Assembly: GCA_963840075.1 (NCBI GenBank)
Contig: CAWIXS010000051.1
Span: 1-64,000 of the forward strand
DNA from: AWTP1-13 sp963840075
Lineage (GTDB): Bacteria; Pseudomonadota; Alphaproteobacteria; Rhizobiales; Hyphomicrobiaceae
Direction of reading: 5' to 3'
Length of the DNA stretch: 64,000 nt
Below are positions 27,286 to 36,785 of the stretch, piece after piece. The notes beneath the pieces are model-generated. The model made no database searches. It was not told the origin of the DNA and saw only the letters and a program-made list of their open reading frames with translations. The position numbers and the translations under genes were made by a program. Each line of letters starts with the position of its first letter. Position 1 is the first letter of the stretch.

Positions 27286-27753
27286 TCATGCCATCGTCCT
27301 GAGGTGCGCCTCGAGGCGGTCGTAGACCTCGGCGGCGCCCCGCTCCATGCCGGAGCCGAGGTGGCCGTCGCAGGCGTCCTTGGACGGATGCAGCACCGTG
27401 CACGTGAGGGTGGTCATGCCGTCGTGCTCGGCGAAGATGACGGTGACGAGTGCCTCCCCGCACGTGAAGCCTGCCGTGACGTAGCGCTCCGTGTAGACGA
27501 GGCGCCCGGGCGGCGCGATCTCGCGGTAGACGCCCGTCATGGTGTGGTCCACCCCGTCCGGAGCGCGCATGACGTAGCGCCAGGTGCCGCCGACGGCGAG
27601 GTCGATCTCGCACACCGTCAGCGTCATGAGGTTGCAGCCGTACCAGCGGCGCACGTGCTCGGGCCTGGTCCATGCCTCGAAGACGAGGCGGCGCGGCGCG
27701 TTGAAGACGCGCGTCAGGACGAACTCCCGGTCCGACGTCCGGGTCAGCGTCAT
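27286..27753 (-). CDS. AHSA1/SRPBCC domain protein
   Basis: 155 residues. The START-like fold is seen in REFVLTRVFNAPRRLVFEAW, PEHVRRWYGC and MERGAAEVYDRLEAHLRTMA. Such proteins bind hydrophobic ligands or chaperone partners; the member next to an ArsR regulator is usually its target. ATG 27753 lies four bases after the arsR stop codon; an in-frame start at 27774 would overlap arsR. Confidence 0.9.
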   Translation of the reverse strand: MTLTRTSDREFVLTRVFNAPRRLVFEAWTRPEHVRRWYGCNLMTLTVCEIDLAVGGTWRYVMRAPDGVDHTMTGVYREIAPPGRLVYTERYVTAGFTCGEALVTVIFAEHDGMTTLTCTVLHPSKDACDGHLGSGMERGAAEVYDRLEAHLRTMA

Positions 27754-27757
27754 GGCG

Positions 27758-28108
27758 TTATTTCTTGCGAGCACGTCCCTTCTCCCTGGTCTGCAGCTTG
27801 GTCAGATACGCGTCGAGGCGATCGAAGCTCTGCTCCCAGAAGCGGCGATAGCCTTCGAGCCAGTCCGTCGCCTCCTTCATCGGCCCGGCCTCCAGCCGGC
27901 AGGGCCGCCACTGCGCCTCGCGTCCGCGCTTAATCAGGCCGGCCCGCTCCAGCACCTTGAGATGCTTGGAGACCGCCGGGCCGCTCATCTTGAACGGCCT
28001 GGCGAGTTCGCTCACCGTGGTCTCGCCCAGCGACAGGCGCGCAAGGATCGCGCGCCGGGTGGGATCGGCAAGGGCCGCGAACGTGACGCTGAGACGATCC
28101 GACGACAT
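27758..28108 (-). CDS. ArsR-family winged-helix regulator
   Basis: 116 residues from ATG 28108, with GGAAG upstream. The winged helix reads FAALADPTRRAILARLSLGE, VSELARPFKMSGPAVSKHLK and VLERAGLIKRGREAQWRPCR. The metal-binding cysteine motif of true ArsR is absent (the box reads TVSELARPF), so it belongs to the metal-independent group that controls AHSA1 genes. First gene of a four-gene cluster. Basic tail GRARKK. Confidence 0.92.
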   Translation of the reverse strand: MSSDRLSVTFAALADPTRRAILARLSLGETTVSELARPFKMSGPAVSKHLKVLERAGLIKRGREAQWRPCRLEAGPMKEATDWLEGYRRFWEQSFDRLDAYLTKLQTREKGRARKK

Positions 28109-28163
28109 AGGAACTTCCAGGTTAAATAACCGATCAGCTAAATATGTGCGATCGAGATGCGTG

Positions 28164-28524
28164 TCAAGTGAGGGGAGGGGGAATCGTCTCGGTAAGGGAG
28201 CCGGCAGCTCCGAGGCCGTAAGCATCGAATGCCCTCCGACCTCCCTTTGCGGCCGGAGCTTTCCGGCGCGCGCGACTCAGGCTTTTGTCGCTGTGGCCCA
28301 GCGAGCGGCCCGGCGCGATGCGGTCGCGCACGAGCTGCTTCAGCTCCTTGATGTCGGGAAAGCGGCCCTTCGCCTTCCTCGACCACACCAGGTCGCCGTC
28401 GACGCGCACCTCGAAGACGCCGCCGCTGGCACCGGGCGTCAGCGCTACGGAGCCCACTGCCGGCGCGCAGCCCCCAGCCGCACAGTCGGCAGTAGGTGAT
28501 CTCGATCGCCGGGGTGGCCGGCAT
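28164..28524 (-). pseudogene. SelT/SelW-like Rdx protein gene with an out-of-frame internal deletion
   Basis: ATG 28524 gives MPATPAIEITYCRLCGWGLR, the family N-terminus with the redox CxxC. The frame then passes directly into SGLRSADA. In the next frame the family continues VGSVALTPGASGGVFEVRVD and WSRKAKGRFPDIKELKQLVR, ending after GHSDKS with a longer tail to 28164. The segment usually reading AWMAQELLTTF between the two halves is missing, so about 45 bases were lost together with the frame. No functional thioredoxin-like product is expected. Confidence 0.7.
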
Positions 28525-28600
28525 CGCTCGCCTCCCCTTGCTCGGGCCGTGGACCGAGGGAGCCGTGGCGCGCAAAGATGACGGGTAACGCGCAGGTCAG

Positions 28601-29347
28601 TCAGTGCGGGCGGTCGCTACCGGCGTGCTCGCCGCCCTCGCTGCCGGCCTTCGGCGCCATCCTGCGGCTCTTCTCGTACCACTCGCGCACCACCTCCGCG
28701 GCCGTGTCCCGCCCGCCGATGCCGAACGCCAGCCCCAGCGCGAGGGCAAAGGCGCCGACGGTGGCCATGAACAGCGTGTTCACCAGCTCGCGCGCGACGC
28801 CGACCTGGTTGAGCGCCGCCACGATCGCGAACGCCCACACCGCGATGCGCGCGAGATTGGCGAGCAGATCGGGGTTGCCCAGGTCGGCCTTGGCGGCAGC
28901 GCCGCGCACGAGGCCAGCGAGCCAGTTGGCGGCGAGCCCGCCGATCACCAGGACGGCGATGGCGACGGCGAGATTGGGCAGCCACAACAGGAGTTGCCTG
29001 AGTACGTCGGATACCGCGGGCAGGCCCAGCGCGTCGAAGCCCACCACCAGCGCGATCAGACGGGTGAACCATTTGGCGATGTCGGCGACGAAGCCCGAGG
29101 GGTCGGTGGCCACCCCGGTGTTGGCAACGAACCCGGCGAAGCCGGAGCGCTCGGCCATGTCGTTGAAGCGGATGCTGCGCAGGAGCGCCGCCACCGCCCT
29201 GGCGATCAGGCTGGCGATGAACCAGCCGATGGCGACGATGACGAGGAAGCCGATGATCCTGGGGATGGCGGCGAGAAACAGGGAGAGCGCCTGGGCGAAC
29301 GAGGTGGTTACGGCTTCGCCCCAGTCGCGCACGGGGAGGGGTACCAT
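28601..29347 (-). CDS. Membrane protein with conserved TM-helix repeats (small-conductance channel-like)
   Basis: 248 residues with four or more membrane segments: LFLAAIPRIIGFLVIVAIGW, LPNLAVAIAVLVIGGLAANW, IAVWAFAIVAALNQVGVARE and TLFMATVGAFALALGLAFGI. The RIIGFLVIVAIGWFIASL and LPNLAVAIAVLVIGG helices fit the TM_helix repeat family related to mechanosensitive channels and CmpX. The cytoplasmic MscS beta domain is absent. AGGAGG precedes ATG 29347. Role probably in envelope or osmotic stress. Confidence 0.82.
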   Translation of the reverse strand: MVPLPVRDWGEAVTTSFAQALSLFLAAIPRIIGFLVIVAIGWFIASLIARAVAALLRSIRFNDMAERSGFAGFVANTGVATDPSGFVADIAKWFTRLIALVVGFDALGLPAVSDVLRQLLLWLPNLAVAIAVLVIGGLAANWLAGLVRGAAAKADLGNPDLLANLARIAVWAFAIVAALNQVGVARELVNTLFMATVGAFALALGLAFGIGGRDTAAEVVREWYEKSRRMAPKAGSEGGEHAGSDRPH

Positions 29348-29468
29348 GGAAGCCTCCTATAAAGCTCAGTCCCCCGTGACGTAGAACAACCGATGGAAGT
29401 GCCTACAGGGCCATGCCGGCAAGGCCCACGCTTCGCAATGGTTAACCCGAGGTTGACGCCGGCCGGGC

Positions 29469-31079
29469 TCAACCCCGCCGCTTGCGGGAGCGCAGGTCGA
29501 CGATGCCGGCCCGCGTGCGCGGGTCCTCGCCGGGCGCGAGGATCCGGGTCTTCTGCACCTTCTGGGTGCCGGTGGTCGGCAGCTCGTCGAGGAACAGCAT
29601 CCAGCCCGGCACCTTGAAGTAGGCGAGCCGCGCGTTGCAGTGCGCGAACAGGGCCTCCGCAAGCCCGGGGCCGGGATCGACGCCGGGCATCGGCACGACG
29701 CAGGCGAGCACCTCCTCCTCGCGCAGCTCGTCGGCGACGGGCAGCACCGCCACCTGCGCCACGGCCTCGTGCGCCTGCAGGACGGCCTCCACCTCGGCGG
29801 CGGCGATGTTCTCGCCCGAGCGGCGGATGATGTTCTTCTTGCGGTCGACGAAATAGAGCATGTCGGAGGCGTCCTGGCGCACCACATCGCCGGTGTGGAA
29901 CCAGCCGCCGCGCCAGGCCTCCGCGGTGGCGGCCTCGTCCTTGAGATAGCCCGAGAAGAAGCCGTGGCGCGGCGCCGCCTCGCTGTGGCGCACGACGAGC
30001 TCGCCCTCCGTGCCGGCGGGCACCTCGCGGTCCTCGGCATCGACGACGCGGGCCTCGAAGCCCGCAAACGGCCGGCCGAAGGCGCGCGTCTCGATCGAGC
30101 GCGGCGCGTGGCAGTCGGCGAGGATGCGGCCGGTCTCGGTCATGCCCCACACCTCGATCATGGGGAAGCCGAAGCGCGCCTCGAAGGCGGCGTGCAGCTG
30201 CGGCTCGATGCCGGCGCCGATGCCGAAGCGCACCTTGTGCTGCCGGTCGGCCGGGCTCTCCGGCTGGTTCAGCAGCATCGGCGCCACCACGCCCAGGTAG
30301 TGGATCACGGTGGCCCCGCTCGCCGCCACCTCGGGCCACCAGCGCGTGGGCGAGAAGCGATCCGTCAGCACCAGCGTGTTGGCGGTGAGCATCGCCGCCG
30401 TCGCCGTGATGGCGAGGTGGTTCATGTGGAACAGCGGCAGGGGATTGTAGAAGCGCTCCTCGCCCTGCCGGAAGGTGGCGAGGCCGCCGAGGTCGAGGTA
30501 GCTCCGCCCCGCGTTCAGGACGTAGAGGTTGGAGAGCACGCAGCCCTTGGGGCGCCCCGTCGTCCCCGAGGTGTAGAGCAGCGCGCATTCGGTCCCGAGG
30601 CCGGGGTCGCCGGATTGCGCCGGCGCTGCGGGGCGCGGCAGCTCGGAGGGCAGCGCCAGCGCGTCGATGATTGCGACCGGCCGCGCCAGTCCGGCGGCGA
30701 CCTCGGCGAGGCAGCCCACGTGCTGCGGCAACGCGACGACGAGATCGGCCTCGCTGTGGTCGACGAGGTAGGCCATCTCGTCGTGGCGATAGTCGGGATT
30801 GACCGGCACGATGCCGACGCCGAGCCCGTTGAGCGCGAGGTAGTGGAGGAAGAGCTCGGGTCGGTTCTCGAGGAGCAGGGCAACGCGGTGGCCGAGGCCG
30901 AAGCCGGCCCGCCGGTAGCGCTCCCTCAGGCCGGCGATCGCGTTTGCCGCGGCGCCGTAGCTCAGCTCGGCCCCGTCGGGGTGCCAGCCGCGGCCGGCGC
31001 GCGCCGGGACGATCAGAAACGGGTGCGCGCCGTGCGCTGCGGCGGTTGCCGCGAAAGCCTCTGCCACCGTGCCTGCCAT
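29469..31079 (-). CDS. AMP-dependent acyl-CoA synthetase / ligase
   Basis: About 536 residues of the ANL superfamily, activating a carboxylic acid to an acyl-AMP and then CoA ester. Seen: the P-loop LLYTSGTTGRPKGCVLSNLY, the A5 motif VWGMTETGRI, the A7 motif GWFHTGDVV, the A8 hinge VDRKKNIIRRSGENIAAAEV and the A10 lysine in TGTQKVQKTRI. GGAGG seven bases before ATG 31079 decides the start. Closest in pattern to carnitine/crotonobetaine-CoA ligases (CaiC/DltA-like), but the substrate is not certain. It stands alone. Confidence 0.9.
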   Translation of the reverse strand: MAGTVAEAFAATAAAHGAHPFLIVPARAGRGWHPDGAELSYGAAANAIAGLRERYRRAGFGLGHRVALLLENRPELFLHYLALNGLGVGIVPVNPDYRHDEMAYLVDHSEADLVVALPQHVGCLAEVAAGLARPVAIIDALALPSELPRPAAPAQSGDPGLGTECALLYTSGTTGRPKGCVLSNLYVLNAGRSYLDLGGLATFRQGEERFYNPLPLFHMNHLAITATAAMLTANTLVLTDRFSPTRWWPEVAASGATVIHYLGVVAPMLLNQPESPADRQHKVRFGIGAGIEPQLHAAFEARFGFPMIEVWGMTETGRILADCHAPRSIETRAFGRPFAGFEARVVDAEDREVPAGTEGELVVRHSEAAPRHGFFSGYLKDEAATAEAWRGGWFHTGDVVRQDASDMLYFVDRKKNIIRRSGENIAAAEVEAVLQAHEAVAQVAVLPVADELREEEVLACVVPMPGVDPGPGLAEALFAHCNARLAYFKVPGWMLFLDELPTTGTQKVQKTRILAPGEDPRTRAGIVDLRSRKRRG

Positions 31080-31255
31080 CCGATCGACCTCCACCGCGGG
31101 TGCCTGCCCCGGGAAAAATAGCAGAATGCCCCGTCGCAAAATCGGGAGAAAGCCCGATGCCGGCCCTCGCGTCATTTCCCTAGCAAGGCGCGGCGGGCGC
31201 TCCTCTTGCCCTACGGCGCCGACCGCAATCCTGACGCTGCAGGGAAACCAAGGCG

Positions 31256-31864
31256 ATGCACACGCGGCAAGGCGGCGACCGTTACGCCCTCCTCTCCGGC
31301 CCCGGCCTGAACCTCATCACCCGGAACTGGTGGCTGGTGCTGCTGCGCGGGATCGTGAGCATCCTTTTCGGCCTCCTCGCTTTCGCCTGGCCCAGAGCGA
31401 CGATCCTGGCGCTCACCGTTCTCTTCGGCGCCTACGCCCTGGCCGACGGCATCCTGTCCCTCGTCGCCGCCATCACCGGCAGCGACAGAGCCGCTCCCGC
31501 CTGGTGGCTCGCCCTCGTCGGCCTGCTCGGCATCGCCGCCGGGCTCATCGCCTTCTTCTGGCCCGCGAAGACGGCCTTCGCCCTCATCATCATGATCGGC
31601 GTCTGGGCGCTCACGATCGGCATCTTCGAGATCTTCGGCGCGATCCGGCTGCGCAACGAGATCGACGACGAGTGGTGGCTGATCACGGCAGGCATCCTCT
31701 CGGTGCTGTTCGGCCTCTCGGTGCTGATGGCACCGGCTGCGGGCGCTCTGGCGATCGTCTGGCTGCTTGCCGCCTATGCCATTCTCGCCGGCGTCCTGAT
31801 GGTCGCGTTCTCGTTTCGGCTCAAGGGCCTGCACGAAAGAACGGACGGCGCCGCCGGGAGGTGA
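31256..31864 (+). CDS. HdeD family membrane protein
   Basis: 202 residues with six membrane helices in three DUF308 pairs: NWWLVLLRGIVSILFGLLAF, LTVLFGAYALADGILSLVAA, WWLALVGLLGIAAGLIAFFW, IIMIGVWALTIGIFEIFGAI, WWLITAGILSVLFGLSVLMA and LAIVWLLAAYAILAGVLMVA. HdeD is linked to acid resistance in enterobacteria; in alphaproteobacteria its role is unproven. First gene in a plus-strand series of envelope genes. Confidence 0.92.
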   Translation: MHTRQGGDRYALLSGPGLNLITRNWWLVLLRGIVSILFGLLAFAWPRATILALTVLFGAYALADGILSLVAAITGSDRAAPAWWLALVGLLGIAAGLIAFFWPAKTAFALIIMIGVWALTIGIFEIFGAIRLRNEIDDEWWLITAGILSVLFGLSVLMAPAAGALAIVWLLAAYAILAGVLMVAFSFRLKGLHERTDGAAGR

Positions 31865-31927
31865 CGGCGGCGCTGCGAAGGCGCCCGCGCGAAGGCCGAA
31901 AAGACAACTCCGCAGCAGGATGACCGC

Positions 31928-33004
31928 ATGACATCATACAGGCTCAGCCGTCGCGGGTTCCTCGCCGCCTCGGCGGGCGTCGGCGCGTGCGGGTGGGCTT
32001 CGGCGCAGACCGCAAGGGAGCAGTCGGGCACCTCCCAGCAAGCGTCGCCGGGGAAGGACCCGCTGCCGTCCTGGAACCCCGGCCCGGTGAAGACGTCGAT
32101 CGTCGACTTCGTCCGCCGTGTCACCGACAAGCGAGGGCCGGACTATGTCCCTCCGCGCGAGCGCATCGCGGTGTTCGACAACGACGGCACGCTGTGGGCC
32201 GAGCAGCCGGTCTACACCCAGCTCCAGTTCGCGCTCGACCGCGTGCGGGCGCTCGCTCCGCAGCATCCGGAGTGGAAGGTGACCGAGCCCTTCAAGGCCG
32301 TCCTCGAGGGCGATCGCGCGGCGCTGGAGGCGGCAGGCGAGAAGGGCGTCGTCGACATCATCGCGGCGACCCACGCCGGCATGACGCCGGACGAGTTCGG
32401 CAAGATCGTCGCCGCGTGGCTCGCCACAGCGCGCCATCCGCGTTTCGGCCTCCCCTTTGTCGAGACGGCGTACCGGCCGATGCTGGAGCTGCTCGCCTAC
32501 CTGCGCGGCCACGGCTTCAAGACCTTCATCGTCTCCGGCGGCGGGGTCGACTTCATGCGCGTGTTCGCGAGCGAGGTCTACGGCATCCCGCCCGAGCAGG
32601 TGATCGGCTCGTCGATCGTCGTCAGGTACGAGACCGGCGCGGACGGCAGGCCGGTGCTGATCAGGGAGGCCAGGGTCGAGTTCGTCGACGACGGGCCCGG
32701 CAAGCCGGTCGGCATCAACAGGGTCATCGGCCGGCGGCCGATCCTGGCGTTCGGCAACTCCGACCGCGACCTGGAGATGCTGCAGTACACGGCCGCCGGC
32801 GACGGCGCCCGCTTCATCGGGCTCGTGCATCACACCGACTCCGACCGCGAATGGGCCTACGACCGCGATTCGCGCGTGGGCCGGCTGGACGCGGCGCTCG
32901 CTGAGGCCCGCCGGCGCGGCTGGACCGTCGTCGACATGAAGCGCGACTGGCGCAACGTCTTCCTGCCGTCAACCTCCGCCGGCACCACCCGCGCCCTGCA
33001 GTGA
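31928..33004 (+). CDS. Tat-exported HAD-superfamily phosphatase
   Basis: 358 residues. The N-terminus has a twin-arginine signal (SRRGFLAASAGVGACGWASA). The HAD nucleophile motif is FDNDGTLW at residues 83-90, motif II is TFIVSGGG, and the acidic motif IV is AFGNSDRDLEML. It resembles periplasmic phosphoserine-phosphatase-like proteins. Export by Tat suggests it folds with metal in the cytoplasm. It precedes a Tat-exported sulfatase by 54 bases, so the two are probably co-expressed. Substrate unknown. Confidence 0.9.
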   Translation: MTSYRLSRRGFLAASAGVGACGWASAQTAREQSGTSQQASPGKDPLPSWNPGPVKTSIVDFVRRVTDKRGPDYVPPRERIAVFDNDGTLWAEQPVYTQLQFALDRVRALAPQHPEWKVTEPFKAVLEGDRAALEAAGEKGVVDIIAATHAGMTPDEFGKIVAAWLATARHPRFGLPFVETAYRPMLELLAYLRGHGFKTFIVSGGGVDFMRVFASEVYGIPPEQVIGSSIVVRYETGADGRPVLIREARVEFVDDGPGKPVGINRVIGRRPILAFGNSDRDLEMLQYTAAGDGARFIGLVHHTDSDREWAYDRDSRVGRLDAALAEARRRGWTVVDMKRDWRNVFLPSTSAGTTRALQ

Positions 33005-33058
33005 ACCGGGTGGAAAAAGAAAGAGCAGCGAGGAAACGTCAACGACAGGAGCGGACCC

Positions 33059-34753
33059 ATGAAGGGCGATCGACCCGAGCATAAGACGCGCGAGCCCAAA
33101 TCGCCGAAGGGAGGGGCCATCAGGCGGCGCGATCTGTTGCTGAGCGGAACCTCGCTGGCGGCCGCCTCCGCGCTGGCGGCGAGCGGGCTGGTCCGGCCGG
33201 CCCACACGCAGCAGCAACGGCCGATTCTGACGCCCGCCGGCCGGCGGCCCAACATCCTCGTCATCTTCGGCGACGACGTGGGGCTCTCCAACGTCAGCGC
33301 CTACTCCTTCGGGCTGATGGGCTACCGCACGCCCAACATCGACCGCATCGCCCGCGAGGGCACGATGTTCACCGACTACTACGCCGAGCAGAGCTGCACG
33401 GCGGGGCGGTCGAGCTTCATCACCGGCCAGGCCACGCTGCGCACGGGCCTCTCCAAGGTCGGGCTGCCGGCCGCCAACCTCGGGCTGCGCGCCGAGGACA
33501 TCACCATCGCCGAGGCGCTCAAGCCGCTCGGCTACGGCACGGGACAGTTCGGCAAGAACCACCTGGGCGACCGCAACGAGTTTCTGCCCACCGTGCACGG
33601 CTTCGACGAGTTCTTCGGCAACCTCTACCACCTCAACGCCGAGGAGGAGCCCGAGCACCCCGATTACCCGAAGGACCCGCGCTTCAAGGCCCGCTACGGC
33701 CCGCGCGGCGTGCTCAAGTGCACGGCCGCCAGCGAGGACGACCCCACCGTCGATCCGCGCTTCGGGCGCGTCGGCCGCCAGAGGATCGAGGACACCGGCC
33801 CGCTCACGCGCAAGCGCATGGAGACCATCGACGACGAGAGCTCCAATGCCGCCATCGATTTCATCCAGCGCCAGGTGCGCGCCGGCAAGCCGTTCTTCTG
33901 CTGGTGGAACGGCACGCGCATGCATCTCTACACCCACGTGCGGCAGGAGTACCGGGGCCGCAGCGGCATCAGCGAGTACGTCGACGGCATGCTGGAGCAC
34001 GACGGCCACGTCGGCCAGCTCCTCAAGGCGCTCGACGACCTCGGTATCGCCAACGACACCATCGTCGTCTACACCACCGACAACGGGCCGCACATGAACT
34101 CCTGGCCCGACGGCGCTATGACACCGTTCCGCGGCGAGAAGAACACCAACTGGGAAGGCGCCTACCGGGTACCCGCCTTCGTGCGCTGGCCGGGCCGCAT
34201 CAGGGCTGGCGCGGTCTCCAACGAGATCGTCTCGGGCCTCGACTGGTTCCCCACGCTGCTGGCGGCGGCGGGAGACACGGGCGTGAAGGACCGCCTGCGG
34301 GCGGGCTGGGACGTGGGCGGGCGCACCTACAAGGTGCATCTCGACGGCTACAACCAGCTGCCCTACCTCACCGGGCAGGAGGACAAGTCGCCGCGCCGGG
34401 AGTTCTTCTACTTCAACGACGACGGCCAGCTGGTGGCGGTGCGCGTCGACAACTGGAAGTCGAACTTCTGCGAGCAGCGGGTGCAGGGCACGCTGCAGGT
34501 GTGGGCCGAGCCGTTCGTGTGCCAGCGGTTGCCCAGGTTGATCAACCTGCGCATGGACCCCTTCGAGCGCTCCCCGATCACGTCGAACACCTACTACGAA
34601 TGGTCGATCCGCCATGCTTTCCTGGTGGTGCCGACGCAGGAGATCGTGGCGAGGTTCGTCGACACATTCAAGGAGTTCCCGCCGCGCCAGCGGCCGGGGA
34701 GCTTCTCCGTCGACCAGGTCATGGAGATGCTGCGGCAGCCGAGCGGCGGATAG
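33059..34753 (+). CDS. Tat-exported arylsulfatase
   Basis: 564 residues of the type I sulfatase family, hydrolysing sulfate esters in the periplasm. A Tat-type signal (RRRDLLLSGTSLAAASALAA) is followed by RPNILVIFGDDVGLSNVSAY, with the metal aspartates. The active-site motif is CTAGR with Cys113; the form C-x-A-x-R is a permitted variant of C-x-P-x-R for formylglycine conversion. Other landmarks are GYGTGQFGKNHLGD, DNGPHMNSWPD and FRGEKNTNWEGAYRVPAFVR. No formylglycine-generating enzyme is in the window. The ribosome site is AGGAGCGG before ATG 33059. Confidence 0.93.
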   Translation: MKGDRPEHKTREPKSPKGGAIRRRDLLLSGTSLAAASALAASGLVRPAHTQQQRPILTPAGRRPNILVIFGDDVGLSNVSAYSFGLMGYRTPNIDRIAREGTMFTDYYAEQSCTAGRSSFITGQATLRTGLSKVGLPAANLGLRAEDITIAEALKPLGYGTGQFGKNHLGDRNEFLPTVHGFDEFFGNLYHLNAEEEPEHPDYPKDPRFKARYGPRGVLKCTAASEDDPTVDPRFGRVGRQRIEDTGPLTRKRMETIDDESSNAAIDFIQRQVRAGKPFFCWWNGTRMHLYTHVRQEYRGRSGISEYVDGMLEHDGHVGQLLKALDDLGIANDTIVVYTTDNGPHMNSWPDGAMTPFRGEKNTNWEGAYRVPAFVRWPGRIRAGAVSNEIVSGLDWFPTLLAAAGDTGVKDRLRAGWDVGGRTYKVHLDGYNQLPYLTGQEDKSPRREFFYFNDDGQLVAVRVDNWKSNFCEQRVQGTLQVWAEPFVCQRLPRLINLRMDPFERSPITSNTYYEWSIRHAFLVVPTQEIVARFVDTFKEFPPRQRPGSFSVDQVMEMLRQPSGG

Positions 34754-34849
34754 GGCACCGGCATCCGGCGCCGCGGAGAGGCTTGCGCGGCAAGGGTGTG
34801 CGCTGCCATGATCGCCGGGCCACCGCCAGCAGGTGACCGAAGGGCCGAC

Positions 34850-35422
34850 ATGGAGCAGCACGAGCCAGCAAAGCGCAGCCTGATCGAGGGCTGGGTCGAC
34901 TTCGTCAAGGGGCCGGCCGGCATCGCCGCGGGCGTCATGGCTCTCCTGGCGCTGGTGGGAACCGCCGTCACCCTTGCCGACGCCAGCTGGGCACGCACCT
35001 ACTGGCTCGTCCTGGTGCCGATCTACGGCGCGCTGTGCGTATTTGCGGCGTGGCACCGCACGGGCCAGTTCGGCGACACGGTGACACGCCAGATCCTGCA
35101 CTGGCTGAGCGTGGCCGCTGCCATGGCGCTCGACTTCGCCTACCTGCACGGCACCGGGCAGCAGACGGCAACCGCGACCGGATTGAGCTCGCTGCTGATC
35201 CTGGCGCTCGGTTGCGTGCTGGCCGGCATTCACCTCGAGTGGCTGTTCGCTCTCGTCGGTCTCCTGCTCGCCCTCATCCTGATCTTCGTGTCGGTGGCGC
35301 AGCAGTACCTCACGGCCGCGTTCCTGCTCGCGGGTCTCGCCGCGCTGGGCTTCGCCGCCTACTGGGTGACGCGCAAGAAGCCTGCCCCGAGCAGCAGCCC
35401 ACCCGAAGAGCCGTTCGCGTAG
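34850..35422 (+). CDS. Six-helix membrane protein of unknown function
   Basis: 190 residues from ATG 34850, with AAGGG upstream. Hydrophobic helices: AAGVMALLALVGTAVTLADA, YWLVLVPIYGALCVFAAWH, ILHWLSVAAAMALDFAYLHG, LSSLLILALGCVLAGIHLEW, LFALVGLLLALILIFVSVAQ and FLLAGLAALGFAAYWVTRK. A short charged proline-rich tail follows. No family recognised. It follows the sulfatase by about 100 bp. Confidence 0.8.
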   Translation: MEQHEPAKRSLIEGWVDFVKGPAGIAAGVMALLALVGTAVTLADASWARTYWLVLVPIYGALCVFAAWHRTGQFGDTVTRQILHWLSVAAAMALDFAYLHGTGQQTATATGLSSLLILALGCVLAGIHLEWLFALVGLLLALILIFVSVAQQYLTAAFLLAGLAALGFAAYWVTRKKPAPSSSPPEEPFA

Positions 35423-35655
35423 GCCAGGCGTCAGGGAGCAGGCGTCGGGGCAGGCGTCGCGCTGCGGCAGGATACAGCGTAGAACCTCCTCTATTGGATA
35501 ATCTGAAGCGATCCGATGCTGCCGGGACACAGGTGGCATCGAACGCATCTGCCAGGGCGCCGCCCCGGTCACGACGCGCGAGCGCCGGCGCGAATCGACG
35601 CATTACTGCCAGCCGTGTGCGCAGGACCTGTGCACGCCGGAGGGCGGGGAAGAAG

Positions 35656-36711
35656 ATGCGAGGTCCGACGGTTGCGGGACTTATGCGGCGCGGTGCGGCG
35701 GCAGCCGCCTCCGCGCTGCTTCTCGGGGCGGCGCTGAAGCCTGGGGCGGCACAGGCCGACGAAGGCGGCATCAGCTACTGGATCCCCGGTTTCTTCGGCA
35801 GCCTGGCGGCAGCGCCCGTCCAGCCCGGATGGTCGGTGGCGAGCATCTACTATCACACCTCGGTCGATGCCGGCGGCGACGTCGCCTTCGCGCGCCAGGT
35901 CACGCGCGGCAATCTGACGGTGCCCTTCAGCGGCAGGCTCGATGCCGTGCTCGATGGGGATGCGGACCTGGGGCTTACATTCCTGAGCTACACCTTCAAG
36001 TCGCCCGTGCTGTTCGGCGGCCAGTTGACGCTGGGCGCGCTGGGCGCCTTCGGGCGCACCCCGGCCGAGGTGGACGCGACGCTGACCGCCGCCGTGGGCC
36101 CCGTCGGCTTCACGGTGTCAGGCGCCGCGAGCGACACGGCGACCGGCTTCGCCGACCCGATCGTCATGGGCCAGCTGCGGTGGAACGCCGGCGTGCACAA
36201 CTACCTGACCTACCTCGGCACCAACATCCCGGTGGGCAGCTACGAGGCGCGGCGGCTGGCCAACCTCGGCATCGGCCACTCCGCGCTCGACGGCGGCTTC
36301 GGCTACACCTACTTCGACCCCAAGAGCGGCAACGAGTTCTCCGCGGTGCTGGGCTTCACCTACAATTTCGAGAACTTCCATACCGACTACCAGAACGGCG
36401 TCGACATGCATCTCGACTGGGGGGCCTCGAAGTTCCTCACCAAACAGCTCCAGATCGGTCTGGTCGGCTACGCCTACCAGCAGCTCACCTGTGACGGCGG
36501 CTCGGGCGACCGCGTCGGCTGCTTCGAGTCGCGCGTGTTCGGAGTTGGCCCGCAGGTCGGCTACGTCATCCCGCTCGACAATGACCATCAGGGCTACCTC
36601 AACCTCAAGGGCTACAAGGAGCTCGAGGCCGAGCACCGCGCCGAGGGCTGGAACGTCTGGCTCACCTTCTCGATCTCGCCGGCCGCCCCCAAGGCGGCCT
36701 CCAGGCAATAG
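35656..36711 (+). CDS. Outer-membrane protein, phenol MetA-degradation / transporter family
   Basis: 351 residues. The signal peptide ends at GAAQADEGG. The mature part has the start GISYWIPGFFGSLAAAPVQPG and many amphipathic beta strands, fitting the MetA-pathway family of beta-barrel proteins found with aromatic-degradation genes. GGGAAGA lies just before ATG 35656. No aromatic catabolic enzymes are adjacent, so the named pathway may not apply. Probably takes up a hydrophobic substrate. Confidence 0.82.
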   Translation: MRGPTVAGLMRRGAAAAASALLLGAALKPGAAQADEGGISYWIPGFFGSLAAAPVQPGWSVASIYYHTSVDAGGDVAFARQVTRGNLTVPFSGRLDAVLDGDADLGLTFLSYTFKSPVLFGGQLTLGALGAFGRTPAEVDATLTAAVGPVGFTVSGAASDTATGFADPIVMGQLRWNAGVHNYLTYLGTNIPVGSYEARRLANLGIGHSALDGGFGYTYFDPKSGNEFSAVLGFTYNFENFHTDYQNGVDMHLDWGASKFLTKQLQIGLVGYAYQQLTCDGGSGDRVGCFESRVFGVGPQVGYVIPLDNDHQGYLNLKGYKELEAEHRAEGWNVWLTFSISPAAPKAASRQ

Positions 36712-36785
36712 CTCCCGGCACGGCGGATTTCGGCCCTGAACCGGCGTGAGGATGGGTGCTGAGGTCAGACATCGGTGAGAAGCCA

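Noticed and set aside
32969..35572. An 867-residue minus-strand frame over the sulfatase
   Set aside because: Antisense shadow of a strongly supported gene.
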